DNA of 64,000 nt from positions 372,001 to 436,000 of the forward strand of contig CAWGZV010000003.1 in assembly GCA_963827155.1 (NCBI GenBank). Reading direction: 5' to 3'. Under the pieces are notes generated by a model that saw nothing but the letters and a program-made list of their open reading frames with translations, was not told where the DNA came from and did not search any database. The position numbers and the translations under genes were made by a program. This DNA is from UTCFX2 sp963827155. GTDB taxonomy: Bacteria; Chloroflexota; Anaerolineae; Anaerolineales; UBA4823. Below are positions 1-9,656 of the stretch, piece by piece (the first letter of the stretch is position 1; every line of letters begins with the position of its first letter).

Positions 1-691
1 TGTGCTCGGCAATTTGCTTGCGCAAAGTGCTGAGCGGCAGGACTTCCCCGGCTTCGCCGAATTTTCCAGGAGACGAAGCTGCCGGTTCTACAACTGCAGA
101 TCCTGGTGCTGGAGATGCGATGCTTGCACCAGGAGTTTGCGCTGGGTCCGGGCCAGTTTGACCTGCGGTTTGCTTTTGAGCGATAAAAAGCTCGATGTCT
201 TTCTTGGTGATGCGCCCGCTCTGACCGGTGCCGGTGACCTGATACAGATCAATAGCGTGTTCGCTAGCCATGCGCGCCACCACTGGCGAGATAAATCCCA
301 ACTCATGGTCGCGCCCGGGGCTGGGGTTTTGTGCCTGCTTCGGGGCGAATTCTTCCGGGCGAGGGCGAGGTTCTACCGCAGCCGCACTGATCGTGCTTCG
401 AGTGGATTCTAACGGCATGCCGCTTTGCGAATCAAAATCCACTGTTTTTTCGCCCGGTTCCCCGATCAAGGCCAAGAGCGTGCCTGCTTGAACAAGGGTG
501 CCTTCTGGCACCAGCACTTGCAGCAGCACGCCTGCGGCCGGGCTTGGAACCTCCGTGTCGACCTTATCTGTGTTCACTTCAACCAGAGCTTCATATTCCT
601 CGACTTTATCGCCTGGGGACTTCAACCATTTCGTAAGGGTTCCCTCCACCACCGATTCGCCTAGCTGCGGCATCAAAACCTGAATCGCCAT
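1..691 (-). CDS. 2-oxoacid dehydrogenase E2 (dihydrolipoamide acyltransferase), N-terminal part
   Basis: Acyltransferase core of a 2-oxoacid (branched-chain or pyruvate) dehydrogenase complex. The gene runs off the window edge, so only about 230 N-terminal residues are seen. The translation opens MAIQVLMPQLGES, a lipoyl domain with the lipoyl-lysine motif NTDKVDTEV (Lys about 43). A Pro/Ala-rich linker follows, then a peripheral-subunit-binding domain near residues 125-160 (ISPVVARMASEHAIDL, TGTGRSGRITKKDI), a second linker and the beginning of the catalytic domain. The ATG at 691 follows GGAGGG. It lies 34 bp after the E1 gene on the same strand and is surely cotranscribed. Substrate cannot be decided from this fragment. 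Confidence 0.93.
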   Translation of the reverse strand, partial: MAIQVLMPQLGESVVEGTLTKWLKSPGDKVEEYEALVEVNTDKVDTEVPSPAAGVLLQVLVPEGTLVQAGTLLALIGEPGEKTVDFDSQSGMPLESTRSTISAAAVEPRPRPEEFAPKQAQNPSPGRDHELGFISPVVARMASEHAIDLYQVTGTGQSGRITKKDIELFIAQKQTAGQTGPDPAQTPGASIASPAPGSAVVEPAASSPGKFGEAGEVLPLSTLRKQIAEH

Positions 692-725
692 TTTCCCTCC
701 GAGTTCAGTCTCTGTGAGAATATGA

Positions 726-3177
726 TCAGTCCGTAGGAAATGCTTTCGGATCTACTTCGTGCATAATTTCATAAACGGCGTCATAGACTGCCTCAACGTT
801 TGGCTTGGACCAGTAATCGCCGTCCGAACCGTAAGCAGGGCGATGTTCTTTGGCAGTCAGGGTGCGCGGCGCCGAATCGAGCCAGGAATAGCCCCCTTGT
901 TTTTCGAGGACCTCTTGCATCAGGTAGGCAGTCGCCCCGCCTGGCACATCTTCGTCGATGAATAGGATCCGGCTGGTCTTTTTGAGCGATTTCGACTACC
1001 CTTCCTTCGATGTCGAATGGAAGAAGCGTCTGCACATCGATCACCTCTGCATCGATCCCGTCATGGCTGAGCGATTGAGCTGCCTCCATTACAATTCGGC
1101 AGCAAGAACCATAGGTTATCAGGCTGATATCCCTGCCTTCTCTCAACACCTCTGGAACGCCAACCGCCAACCGCATTTCACCGATGTTGTCAGGCAGGCG
1201 TTCTTTTAACCGATAACCGTTCAATGCCTCGACCACGATTGCAGGCTCTTCAGCTAGCAGCAAGGTGTTGTAAAAACCTGCTGCCCGGGTCATATCTCTT
1301 GGCGTGAGCAAATATACTCCCCGGGAAAGATGGATAATTCCAGCCATGGGGGAACCCGAATGCCAGATCCCTTCCAAACGATGGCCGCGTGTCCGCACGA
1401 TTAAAGGCGCTCGCTGCCCACCTTTTGTGCGCCAATTCAGCGTTGCCAGGTCGTCTGAGATGATCTGCAGCCCATAGAGCAGGTAGTCGAGATACTGCAC
1501 CTCCGCCAATGGGCGGAGACCGCGCAGCGCCATCCCGATCCCCTGACCAATGATGGTTGCCTCTCGGATCCCGGTATCGGACACTCGCAGCGGGCCAAAC
1601 TTATCTTGCATGCCGCGCATACCCTGGTTTACATCACCCATCACGCCGACATCCTCGCCGAAAGCGATAAACCTCGGTTCTCGGCGAAAAGCGGCCTCGA
1701 AAGCCGCATTCAGCACCTCGAAACCGTACAGTTCGGGTGAATTATCCGAATAAATTGGCTTGATTTCGCCAATGCTTCGCGCCGAAGCGCTCCCTTCAAT
1801 GTATAGGTCAGAATGATATCGCTCATTGGCAATGGCCTCAATTTTGTCCTGCCAGGCTTTTAGATCCTCGCGAGCCTTTTGGATGTTCTGATCGGTCTTC
1901 TCACCCCGAGTGATATTCTGGATTTTATGAGCAGCCTGGCTTAAATCCCTAAGCAGCGGCGCAGGAAGCCCAGCGAGCTTTGTCTTTATCTCTTGTAACT
2001 TCTCTGCCTGGTTAGAGTGTTTATAAAGTCGTCCAAGGATTGTCTCCACCTCCTGGCGCTCTTGGAAATTCGGCGAGAGATAGGCTTCCCAGGCTCGCTT
2101 GCGAGCATTTTCTACCGTTCGGCGAGCGTTTTCTTCGATCTCATCGAGCTCGCCGCCATCAGCCAGGTCTTCGGATAAAATCCACTCTCGGAATTTTTTG
2201 ATCCCGTCCCAGGCATCTTCCCAGGCTAACCGCTCTTTGGATTTGTAACGCTCGTGGCTCCCCGAAGTTGAATGACCTTGCGGTTGGGTCAGCTCATCGA
2301 CATGGATGAATGACGGCATATGTTCCGTCCTGGCAGTATCCGCTGCTTTCCGGTAAGCATCGATCAGCGTTGGATAGTCCCAACCTTTTACGCGGTAGAT
2401 ATCATACCCATCACAGCACTCCCCTTCTGGACGCCGAAAGCCATCCACCAGCTCGGAGATATTTTCTTTAGCGATCTGGCTTTCATTCCTAACTGATATC
2501 CCGTAACCATCATCATAAACCGTGATGACAGCCGGACAGCGGAGCACACCTATTGCGTTCAAGCTCTCCCAGAACAGACCTTCCGCAGTAGAGGCATTCC
2601 CGATGGTGATAAATGTGATTTCGTCACCATTGTGAGAGAGGCGCTCAAAGGATTTTAGCTCGTCAAGCTGGCGGAACAGCTTCGAGGCGTATGCCAGACC
2701 TACCGACCGCGGCATTTGCGAGCCTGTCGGGGAGACATCTGCGGAAGAATTTCTTTGTGCGGTCAGGTCTACCCAGGTCCCATCAGCAGCAATGCTCCGC
2801 GTGGCAAAATTAGCGTTCATCGTCCGTCCGCCGCTCATCGGCTCCGAGACAACATCGGCATGGGCGTATAGCTGGGCAAAGAATTGGTCCAATGTGCACA
2901 TCTCGGTTGCAAACATTAATGTCTGATCGCGATAGTATCCCGAACGCCAGTCGCCGGGTTTGAAGAAATGAGCCATTGCGACCTGGGGCAGCTCCTTACC
3001 ATCTCCAAAAATCCCAAATTTTGCCTTCCCGCTCATTACCTCTCGATGTCCAACGATACTTGCTTTACGGCTCTCGCATACGATGCGATAATCCTTAAGG
3101 ATCATTTCACGAGTTATTCCAAGACGTGCAGTCAATGCTGCATTTCTCTCATTACCATTAGATTTCAACGTGCTCAT
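726..3177 (-). CDS. 2-oxoacid dehydrogenase E1, fused alpha and beta subunits (one frameshift)
   Basis: Thiamine-diphosphate decarboxylase of the complex, with alpha and beta E1 subunits in one chain of about 816 residues. The N-terminal half has the ThDP-binding region (GNASTAEGLFWESLN ... DDGYGISV). The C-terminal half is the transketolase-like beta domain (FIAFGEDVGVMGDVNQG, LRGLRPLAEVQYLDYL). The frame breaks at 979-983, where a run of five A (coding strand) should be four. Beyond it the third frame continues with TSRILFIDEDVPGGATAYL to a TGA at 726. Start ATG 3177 follows GAGGG. Fused E1 enzymes of this kind with a GNAS/GDAS motif are known from Bacteroidetes and others as alpha-ketoacid dehydrogenase subunit alpha/beta. 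The break is more likely an error than a true mutation, because the conserved C-terminus is intact. Confidence 0.9.
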
Positions 3178-3237
3178 TCACATCCCTCACGGTTGATCAT
3201 TTCCTGGTTATCGATAGAAAAATCTTCAGGCAACCAG

Positions 3238-3270
3238 ATTATATCTCCCTTTATTGTGAGAAATAAAGGG
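3238..3270 (-). promoter_or_regulatory. Promoter with operator-like inverted repeat for the E1-E2 operon
   Basis: On the minus strand a perfect -10 TATAAT lies at 3243-3238. A 9-bp perfect inverted repeat, CCCTTTATT / AATAAAGGG with a 6-nt spacer, occupies 3247-3270, three bases upstream of the -10. The position expected for the -35 box (TTTATT, 18-nt spacer) is inside the repeat. A protein bound to the repeat would block RNA polymerase, so repression is the simplest reading. This is inference; no regulator gene is adjacent. Confidence 0.5.
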
Positions 3271-3365
3271 TGAGAGATGATTATTAAATATGGCGCAGAC
3301 GATCTCGCCAGCAACAACGCCCGAAATTCCTTTGAAGCGAAATATTCAGTCTGCCCGAAGGTTTC

Positions 3366-3383
3366 AAATCCAATATTGGATTT
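3366..3383. repeat. 18-bp perfect palindrome in an intergenic region
   Basis: AAATCCAATATTGGATTT reads the same on both strands. It lies in the roughly 480-bp gap between the divergent E1 operon and the nuclease gene. Nothing else in 3271-3600 looks coding: the short reading frames there have no ribosome site or recognisable motif. A TATAAT at 3555-3560, about 100 bp before the nuclease start, could be its -10. Confidence 0.45.
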
Positions 3384-3660
3384 GGCACAAACCGCCTGTT
3401 TTTGGAATTGCCAATAGAAACGATCAGCTCATAAGTGCTGCTTGGATTGGAAATCGACCCCACTCCTTCATAATTGATTTCATCCAAAGGAGGTCGAATT
3501 ATCAATCAATGGTGAGCTTTTCAAATCCGATAGGATTAATCATTAATTCATCTTGGTATAATCTAACTGTCTTTCGGAAATCAATCTTTTCTATCTGGGC
3601 TGAAGCAGGGGAGTGAGGCAGCTCCCTGTCTGCGGGATATTAAGAAAAAAGGAATCTTAT

Positions 3661-4587
3661 ATGGTTGATGAGGTACCCCAATCGCGCCCGAATACACTGA
3701 GAATTGTGCTGATCGTGATGGGTGTAGTGATTGGCTTGTGTTTGCTTTGTTGGGTAGGATCGCTGATTGTAGGGGGAGTAGCTGAAAGCCAGGCGCCGAA
3801 ACTGGCAACGGGAATGTTCGCAACCCTTGAGCAATCAGGCTCTTCTGGGGGCTTTCCTTTTCCACTTGGGACGTTTCTGGTAAATAAATTTGGCACACCC
3901 CAACCATTTCGCCTCCGCCGACCAGCGCTAACCTTTTACCCTTTTACCCCGTCTCCTTCACCAACCCTGGCTCTTCCCCAAAATGCCCTATGTGTGCCTG
4001 ATGGAAAGCGCGACCGTGGTTATGTGACCGAGGTGGTTAGCGGAGATACCATTCGGGTCGTTGTAAGAGAGCAAACCTGGCTTGTAAAATACCTGGGAAT
4101 TCAGTCGCCAGCCGTGGGATTGAAATCAGAAAAGTATGGGATTGAAGCCATGGTTGCGAATTGTTCTCTCGTGGAGAATAAGTTCGTTTCGATGGTAAGC
4201 GATTTTCAGGATGTAGATGACTCTAAGAAGTACTTTCTCCGGTATGTTCTTGTCGGAGATACCTTTGTCAATGACGAGATGCTCAGCCGCGGGTTAGCTC
4301 GAGCTGAATCCAGCCCTCCGAATTTCGCATGTGATCATCAATTTCTTATGACCCAACAGCTGGCAATCGACAGCCGGCTTGGATTATGGGAAGATATCCC
4401 TCCCTCACCTACTCCGGAACCTTCTGGTACGCCTCGCGTCCTTTGCGATTGTCAGGGTCCGGCGCTGACCTGCTCATCTTTCGCTTCCCTTGAAGAAGCG
4501 CAGACGTGTTTCGATGCTTGCAAGCTGCTTGGCTTGGAGGATATCTTCAATCTTGACAGCGACAAGGATGGATTAGCTTGCCAATAA
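3661..4587 (+). CDS. Membrane-anchored thermonuclease-like protein with Excalibur domain
   Basis: Predicted extracellular nuclease of 308 residues. Residues about 15-45 form a transmembrane or signal-anchor segment (IVLIVMGVVIGLCLLCWVG). A Pro/Ser-rich spacer precedes an SNase/TNase-like domain (GYVTEVVSGDTIRVVV, VKYLGIQSP, FVNDEMLSRGLARAE). After another Pro-rich spacer the chain ends in a Cys-rich Excalibur calcium-binding motif (FNLDSDKDGLACQ). SNase plus Excalibur is a known architecture for secreted Gram-positive-type nucleases. The catalytic Arg/Glu set is only partly recognisable, so activity is uncertain. I chose ATG 3661 (MVDEVPQ), which follows an AAAGGA ribosome site, rather than the in-frame codon 48 bp upstream. 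Confidence 0.75.
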   Translation: MVDEVPQSRPNTLRIVLIVMGVVIGLCLLCWVGSLIVGGVAESQAPKLATGMFATLEQSGSSGGFPFPLGTFLVNKFGTPQPFRLRRPALTFYPFTPSPSPTLALPQNALCVPDGKRDRGYVTEVVSGDTIRVVVREQTWLVKYLGIQSPAVGLKSEKYGIEAMVANCSLVENKFVSMVSDFQDVDDSKKYFLRYVLVGDTFVNDEMLSRGLARAESSPPNFACDHQFLMTQQLAIDSRLGLWEDIPPSPTPEPSGTPRVLCDCQGPALTCSSFASLEEAQTCFDACKLLGLEDIFNLDSDKDGLACQ

Positions 4588-4669
4588 GAAGTTCTGCAGG
4601 TATCTATCAGCCCGAGAGTTTATACTTCATCGGGTTGCTAAGCAAAATCAGACCAAATCTCCAATCGAC

Positions 4670-5611
4670 CTACCTCGGTAAGGTTTCCTCCTCGATCCAT
4701 AGTCGAAGTTCGGGCGTAATCGCTAATCCGCTAATTTTTAAGGGGTTTGTATCTTCATCTTCATAGACAGCAACGACCAATTCATCCAGGGACTTAATCC
4801 GCCGTGCGGAGGGCACTCTTTCGTGCAGGTGCAGCGGATAGCTGTACTCCGGTAGAAGGATGCGGATTTGGTTCTGGTTAAGCATTTTTGCGAGAAGCGC
4901 CGATAATATCGCCTGATGCAGAAAAGTCTGATGGAGCGGATCCTGGCAGCTTGCTTGCTGAAAAGCCTCATCAACTGCTAGCTCTTGAAATACATTTAAC
5001 CAGGATTTAAGGATGCCTGCGGAAGGGTCGATTGCAAAAAGGTGGGTATTAAAATACGGGCGCAGCCGCTGGGCATCGACGAATGTCTCGACTTCGAAAT
5101 CTGGATCATCGAGCTTGACTTGATTCATGATCCCGCTCCAGTAGCCGTCCGCAGGCTCATTTGCGAGCGAACCCACATTCCGGATGTGAACGGGTCGAAA
5201 GGCAGCCTTGATGGGATCGCTGATCAGAAGCTGATGCGGAGGTTTTACAATAAAGCAATCCGGGTTGAACCAGATCAAAGTCCTCGTTCCTGCACCGCAG
5301 GTTCGTTCTGCCTCCGCGCAGGCGCTTACTTTTTGCTGGAAAGGGTAATCTGCTGCAGCAGGTAAGGCTTCATCTGCTGCAGAATTTGCAATTGTGGTGA
5401 CATCCACATTTTCCAGATCGGAGGCGATGCGGCAGTCGTGCATCGCATGGGGAATATAAACAGTGACCCGGCAGTTAGCCAGATCCCCGCCAAACTTTCG
5501 CAGGCTTTTGATCATCAATCTGGCGAACCGGCTCTCATCTGGTGTCGTCACCAAGGTAATACAGCGCGTCGAATTGCTGATGCTCTCAGCATTCTGGTCA
5601 TTTGGTCTCAT
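4670..5611 (-). CDS. Conserved hypothetical protein, possibly GT-A-fold related
   Basis: 313 residues with no signal peptide or membrane segment. The N-terminal strand/helix pattern (CITLVTTPDESRFARLMIKS) and the motifs LIWFNPDCFIVKPP, AAFRPVHIRNVG and RPYFNTHLFAIDP resemble the layout of nucleotide-sugar transferase-like proteins, in which FxPDC could replace the usual DxD. I do not recognise a characterised family. The gene is convergent with the nuclease and lies 38 bp downstream of the FHA-ABC exporter on the same strand, so it may share that transcript. Function unknown. Confidence 0.6.
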   Translation of the reverse strand: MRPNDQNAESISNSTRCITLVTTPDESRFARLMIKSLRKFGGDLANCRVTVYIPHAMHDCRIASDLENVDVTTIANSAADEALPAAADYPFQQKVSACAEAERTCGAGTRTLIWFNPDCFIVKPPHQLLISDPIKAAFRPVHIRNVGSLANEPADGYWSGIMNQVKLDDPDFEVETFVDAQRLRPYFNTHLFAIDPSAGILKSWLNVFQELAVDEAFQQASCQDPLHQTFLHQAILSALLAKMLNQNQIRILLPEYSYPLHLHERVPSARRIKSLDELVVAVYEDEDTNPLKISGLAITPELRLWIEEETLPR

Positions 5612-5649
5612 CGGTCCTCAACTTCAAATGTGCTTGAGATTCAGTGGGT

Positions 5650-8600
5650 CTACTTCGCCCGGTCTTTTGTTTTCATCATAATCACGATCAAGATGAATAG
5701 AACTGAAATAATCGTCAACTGCGCAAGCCACGTTCTTATGAGCATGCCGGTGAACTCTGCGGCATCTTTTTGATCAGTGGTTGCCCAGCCGAACAGCCGG
5801 TGAAATCGCCCCAAAACCCCTTCCGCCTGTCCCACCGCCTCAGTCCTTTTGATCTCCCAATCCGCCAGATCCTGCTGGTATTTCAGCTGGCTCTCTTGAT
5901 ATTGTTTGACCTGGGTTTGATAGGCTTCTACGTTAGCTTCGTATTCAGATTGGATCGCGGCGACTGATGCCTGGTGTTCTTTTAACGCCTGCAGGTATGC
6001 GTTCATCGCGACCAGGTCATTGGGATCGGTAGGTTCTGGCGGCGCTTCTGGGATTTGGGGTTTTTCTGGTGGTTCACCGATTGGCGATGGTCCAATTGGT
6101 TGCGGCGCATCGATTGCTTCGTTGTAGTACCCGCCCAACCCTGGAAATTCACAGGATTTTCTCCGAAGAGTATTCGTCCCCAGGCATAAGCAGCCCAGGT
6201 TCTCCTTCTCCGCCAGCGTCATGTTTTGGCGCTGTGCTTCTGGCATGTCCCAGCAGGCATCGGCAGCCAAATCCGAGCCAAGACCAGTGATCCCTATGAA
6301 GGATTGGAACGCCCACCTGGTGGAAGTGATTGCCGTCACGCCGCTCGGGAGCGGGATCAATGCTCCTCCGAGCACGATCTGCGGCAGCATGATCAAGATC
6401 ACAATCATGGGCGCGGTGTTCGAATTTGGGGCTAATGAAGATGCAAAAAGCCCCATCATCATCCCGGCAAATGTTGCCAGGGCAACCGAAATGTAAATTA
6501 ATCCGAATCCGAGCGCACCGCCGGGCATATCGAATGCCAGGTAATGCAGGGTCGTATAAGCAAGCGCATGGTAGAGCGCCAGCAGAGCCGCCACCCACAT
6601 CTTAGAAAGGGTATACGGCAGGATTTGCAGATTTACCAACCGCTCCCTGCGGTAAACCGCCCTTTCCTTGACGATCTCTCGCATCTGGGACAACCCGCCA
6701 ACCAGAACCCCATAGATCGCAAACAAAAACAAGGATATTGCCAGCGGCGGGAAATCGCCTATAACATAGTCAAAAGAGTTTCTGCCCATACCGTTGGCAA
6801 GGATGAAATCCAGCATTCCAACAAGCGGCGCCGCCGCCAACATCAAGATCAGGCTTATTCGATCTCGGCTGAGGATCTTTAAATTCCGCTTAGAGAGGAT
6901 CACGAACTGGCGAATGGATCGAATCGGATTGAAAGCGATCGAGCTCCGCTTGGCGCTGGGCGCAGAACGATTTTGATCACGATTTCCGCGTGCCGCCTGC
7001 TGCGGCAGCTCTGGCGTCATCCCTTTGATTCTCAGCGGGTCAAGGACGTATTTTTGATATGCAGAATGTTGAAGGTACCGCTGCTGCCATTCTTTGGGCG
7101 AACCCTTGCTCGGGTCCTCGAGGATTGCATATATTTGGTCGAAATCCATCCCAGAATAACGGCGCTCACGATCCGATTGGAATTGGGCGAAATAGCTGAG
7201 CGCTTCATCGGGTGGGCCGAACCATGCCAAATAACCGCCCCGCGCCAGAAAGATCACTTTATCCGCCAGCATGACGTTCTTTGTGGCATGTGTGATCAGT
7301 ATAATCGTGCGTCCCTGGTCAGCCAGCCGGCGCATGAGCTGCATCAGGGAGGTCTCGGTCCCTGGGTCCAATCCGGAAGTTGGCTCATCCAGGAAAAACA
7401 ATCCGGGTTTTGTCAGCAGCTCGACCCCGATGGAAACCCGCTTCTGCTGCCCACCGCTCAATCCGCTGATCTGTACATCCCGACGGTGGGTCAGGTCCAG
7501 ATCTTCCATGACCTCCGCGATTCGCCGGTGACGCTCTTCAGAACTCGTATCTGGCGGCATCCTGAGCTGTGCGGCATAGTTGAGCGATTCGAATACGGTG
7601 AGCTCCATGTGAATGATATCGCGCTGCGGCACATAGCCAATACTGCTGCGAACTGCGTCAAAATGCCGGTAGATATCGGTGTCGTTGACATAGACATGCC
7701 CATGAGTTGCAGGTCGGTAGCCCGCCAAAGCATCTACCAGGGTTGTTTTCCCCCCACCGCTTTGCCCTACGACGACCAGGAATTCGCGCGGCTTGAGTAC
7801 CAACGAGATATTCTGGAGCAGGTTCAGGTCTTTGCGCACCCATTTTTGCAGACCAACTGCGTCTACCCGCATTCCACCGGTTTGGTCGATCTGCGCTAAC
7901 TCTTCTTCACCCAAAACAAAGAGATATGGTCCGATCCTCACCCGGTCTTGCGGCTTAGCCCAAATCTCACCCATGACAGGTTGGTCATTTACAAAGGTCT
8001 TATTCACACTTTGCAGATCTTTAACACGGTAGCGCTGCCCTACGTGCTCGATTTCAGCATGAAATCGCGAGACCGGCGGGGCATCCAGCACGATATCGTT
8101 GTTTGGATCCCGCCCGATCAGCAGCTTTGTTTGCTTCCCTAATTGGATATTACGCGCCAGCGAGACCTCACTTTGATATGATTGCTGGTACTGCATCGTG
8201 ACAAGCTCGCCTGCCTCGGCACTCCCCACTCGGATCACGCTGGTTCCTGGCAGATCGATGGCGCCGCGCACCAGCTCTCCGTTTACATAAGTCTCGTTGG
8301 TGTTATCAGAAGAGAGCACCAGCCGATAGCCTCCTATGGACTGCTCTAGGCTGGCATGATGGCGAGAGATGATCTTCGAAGGAATGACGATCTCATTGTC
8401 TTCCTCTCGCCCAATCAGAATCTGAGGGGCGCTGAGGGAATAAGTCACCGGATTTTGACCGGCAATCGTGACGATGAGCCGAGGCGAGGTCCCGCCATCA
8501 GCGAAACCTCCGGCTCCTGAATCGGTATAGGCGCGCGTGGCTGCTGCCTGGTAACCGACAGCGCTTGCTTCGATAACCGGTTTCTGCATGGATGGGGCGG

Positions 8601-8970
8601 TCTGATCGATCTCCACATCAAGGTCTCGGAGGACGATGGTTTCTCTAGGTTTTTCTATGAAAGGCAAAATCTGGAATTCCAGGATAACATTTTCCCCTAG
8701 GGTGATCAGGTCTTTATCCTGAAGGAGCCGAGGTTCGCTCAACCGTTCGCCGTTTACGGTTGTCCCATTGGCGCTGTTATTGTCCTCAAGGAAATAAGAA
8801 TCCTCTCTTCGACTGATCCTGGCGTGGTAGCGCGAGACTTCCGAGCTGTTCAGCGAGATCTGGGCATCGGCGGCGCGCCCGATGGTCGTCTCGCTTTCTT
8901 GGATCTCAAAAATATGCCCGGCATCTTCCCCCTGGATGACTACTAAACGTGTTTTCAATTCTTGTGGCAC
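5650..8970 (-). CDS. Triple-FHA ABC transporter, ATPase and permease in one chain (ABCG-like)
   Basis: 1106-residue half-transporter. Three forkhead-associated domains come first, near residues 25-100 (TIGRAADAQISL, SRYHARI), 180-265 (LIGREEDNEIVI, SRHHASL) and 290-365 (LIGRDPNNDIVL, SRFHAEI). The ABC ATPase follows (Walker A GQSGGGKTTLV, signature LSGGQQKRVSIG, Walker B GLFFLDEPTSGLDPG), then an ABC-2 permease with about six membrane segments. Before the last membrane helix sits a predicted extracellular loop of about 170 residues. It is Pro-rich (PQPIGPSPIGEPPEKPQIP) and then helical with many Gln/Glu/Tyr, probably coiled coil. FHA domains bind phosphothreonine, so Ser/Thr kinase control is likely (inference). 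Known relatives in Cyanobacteria and Chloroflexota usually carry fewer FHA domains. Substrate unknown. Confidence 0.9.
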   Translation of the reverse strand: MPQELKTRLVVIQGEDAGHIFEIQESETTIGRAADAQISLNSSEVSRYHARISRREDSYFLEDNNSANGTTVNGERLSEPRLLQDKDLITLGENVILEFQILPFIEKPRETIVLRDLDVEIDQTAPSMQKPVIEASAVGYQAAATRAYTDSGAGGFADGGTSPRLIVTIAGQNPVTYSLSAPQILIGREEDNEIVIPSKIISRHHASLEQSIGGYRLVLSSDNTNETYVNGELVRGAIDLPGTSVIRVGSAEAGELVTMQYQQSYQSEVSLARNIQLGKQTKLLIGRDPNNDIVLDAPPVSRFHAEIEHVGQRYRVKDLQSVNKTFVNDQPVMGEIWAKPQDRVRIGPYLFVLGEEELAQIDQTGGMRVDAVGLQKWVRKDLNLLQNISLVLKPREFLVVVGQSGGGKTTLVDALAGYRPATHGHVYVNDTDIYRHFDAVRSSIGYVPQRDIIHMELTVFESLNYAAQLRMPPDTSSEERHRRIAEVMEDLDLTHRRDVQISGLSGGQQKRVSIGVELLTKPGLFFLDEPTSGLDPGTETSLMQLMRRLADQGRTIILITHATKNVMLADKVIFLARGGYLAWFGPPDEALSYFAQFQSDRERRYSGMDFDQIYAILEDPSKGSPKEWQQRYLQHSAYQKYVLDPLRIKGMTPELPQQAARGNRDQNRSAPSAKRSSIAFNPIRSIRQFVILSKRNLKILSRDRISLILMLAAAPLVGMLDFILANGMGRNSFDYVIGDFPPLAISLFLFAIYGVLVGGLSQMREIVKERAVYRRERLVNLQILPYTLSKMWVAALLALYHALAYTTLHYLAFDMPGGALGFGLIYISVALATFAGMMMGLFASSLAPNSNTAPMIVILIMLPQIVLGGALIPLPSGVTAITSTRWAFQSFIGITGLGSDLAADACWDMPEAQRQNMTLAEKENLGCLCLGTNTLRRKSCEFPGLGGYYNEAIDAPQPIGPSPIGEPPEKPQIPEAPPEPTDPNDLVAMNAYLQALKEHQASVAAIQSEYEANVEAYQTQVKQYQESQLKYQQDLADWEIKRTEAVGQAEGVLGRFHRLFGWATTDQKDAAEFTGMLIRTWLAQLTIISVLFILIVIMMKTKDRAK

Positions 8971-9184
8971 TGGTTTTACTCCATTGGCGTTGAAATCCTG
9001 GTATGGATCAACTCATTGGCCGCCTGCGAGGCTGTAACATGGATCGAAACCAGGATCATCAATTCGCTTGCTCAATCAAACCGCGACACTGCGGGTTTAT
9101 TAATTGCTCTGCCCGCCCCAAAATCTCCTAATTGCGACAATTTTAGATTTAAATGATCTTGATGTCAATTCGTCCAAGAACGGA

Positions 9185-9535
9185 TTAATCACCCGCTTCC
9201 AAAAATGCTTTCAATATCATAGCGCTGTTGTGGAGCTCATCTTTCGCGGCATAGACAAAGGTTACTTTTGGATGCTGCGTGAGCCAGCTGCGCAAGGTCT
9301 GAATTCCGGTCGGATTTTGATCAAGCTCAATATTATAGCGGCGCTTGAACTCTTCCCATTTATCATAATCATGGGCGAACCACTTTCGCAGGTCCTGGCT
9401 TGGTGCGATCTCCTTGAGCCAGGCATCCAGCTTTGCCGCTTCTTTTGTGAGGCCACGCGGCCACAACCGTTCGACCAAAATTCGAAATCCATCATCTTCG
9501 CTAGGCGGCTCATACGCCCTTTTCAACACGATCAT
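9185..9535 (-). CDS. DUF488 family protein
   Basis: Small soluble protein of 116 residues. The motifs FRILVERLWPRGL near the N-terminus, LRKWFAHDYDKWEEFKRRY in the middle and FVYAAKDELHNSAMILK near the C-terminus are typical of the DUF488 (YeaO-like) family. Biochemical function is not established for the family. It stands alone on the minus strand, separated by 214 bp from the FHA-ABC gene. That gap contains only an imperfect hairpin (about 9080-9100) after this gene. Start ATG 9535. Confidence 0.8.
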   Translation of the reverse strand: MIVLKRAYEPPSEDDGFRILVERLWPRGLTKEAAKLDAWLKEIAPSQDLRKWFAHDYDKWEEFKRRYNIELDQNPTGIQTLRSWLTQHPKVTFVYAAKDELHNSAMILKAFLEAGD

Positions 9536-9656
9536 GCGCCAGCCTCCCTTGTCCTAGAATCCGTTTAGTATATCCACAGATTTTCTTTCCCGATCGCGAT
9601 CTCCTTCTCAAAACACGCTAAATTCCCTTTCAATCCGATCTTTAATTGGCAGCTCT

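Noticed and set aside
3284..3505. Reading frame of 73 codons on the minus strand between the E1 operon and the nuclease
   Set aside because: No ribosome site, no motif, overlaps the palindrome and other open frames; probably chance in an AT-rich gap.
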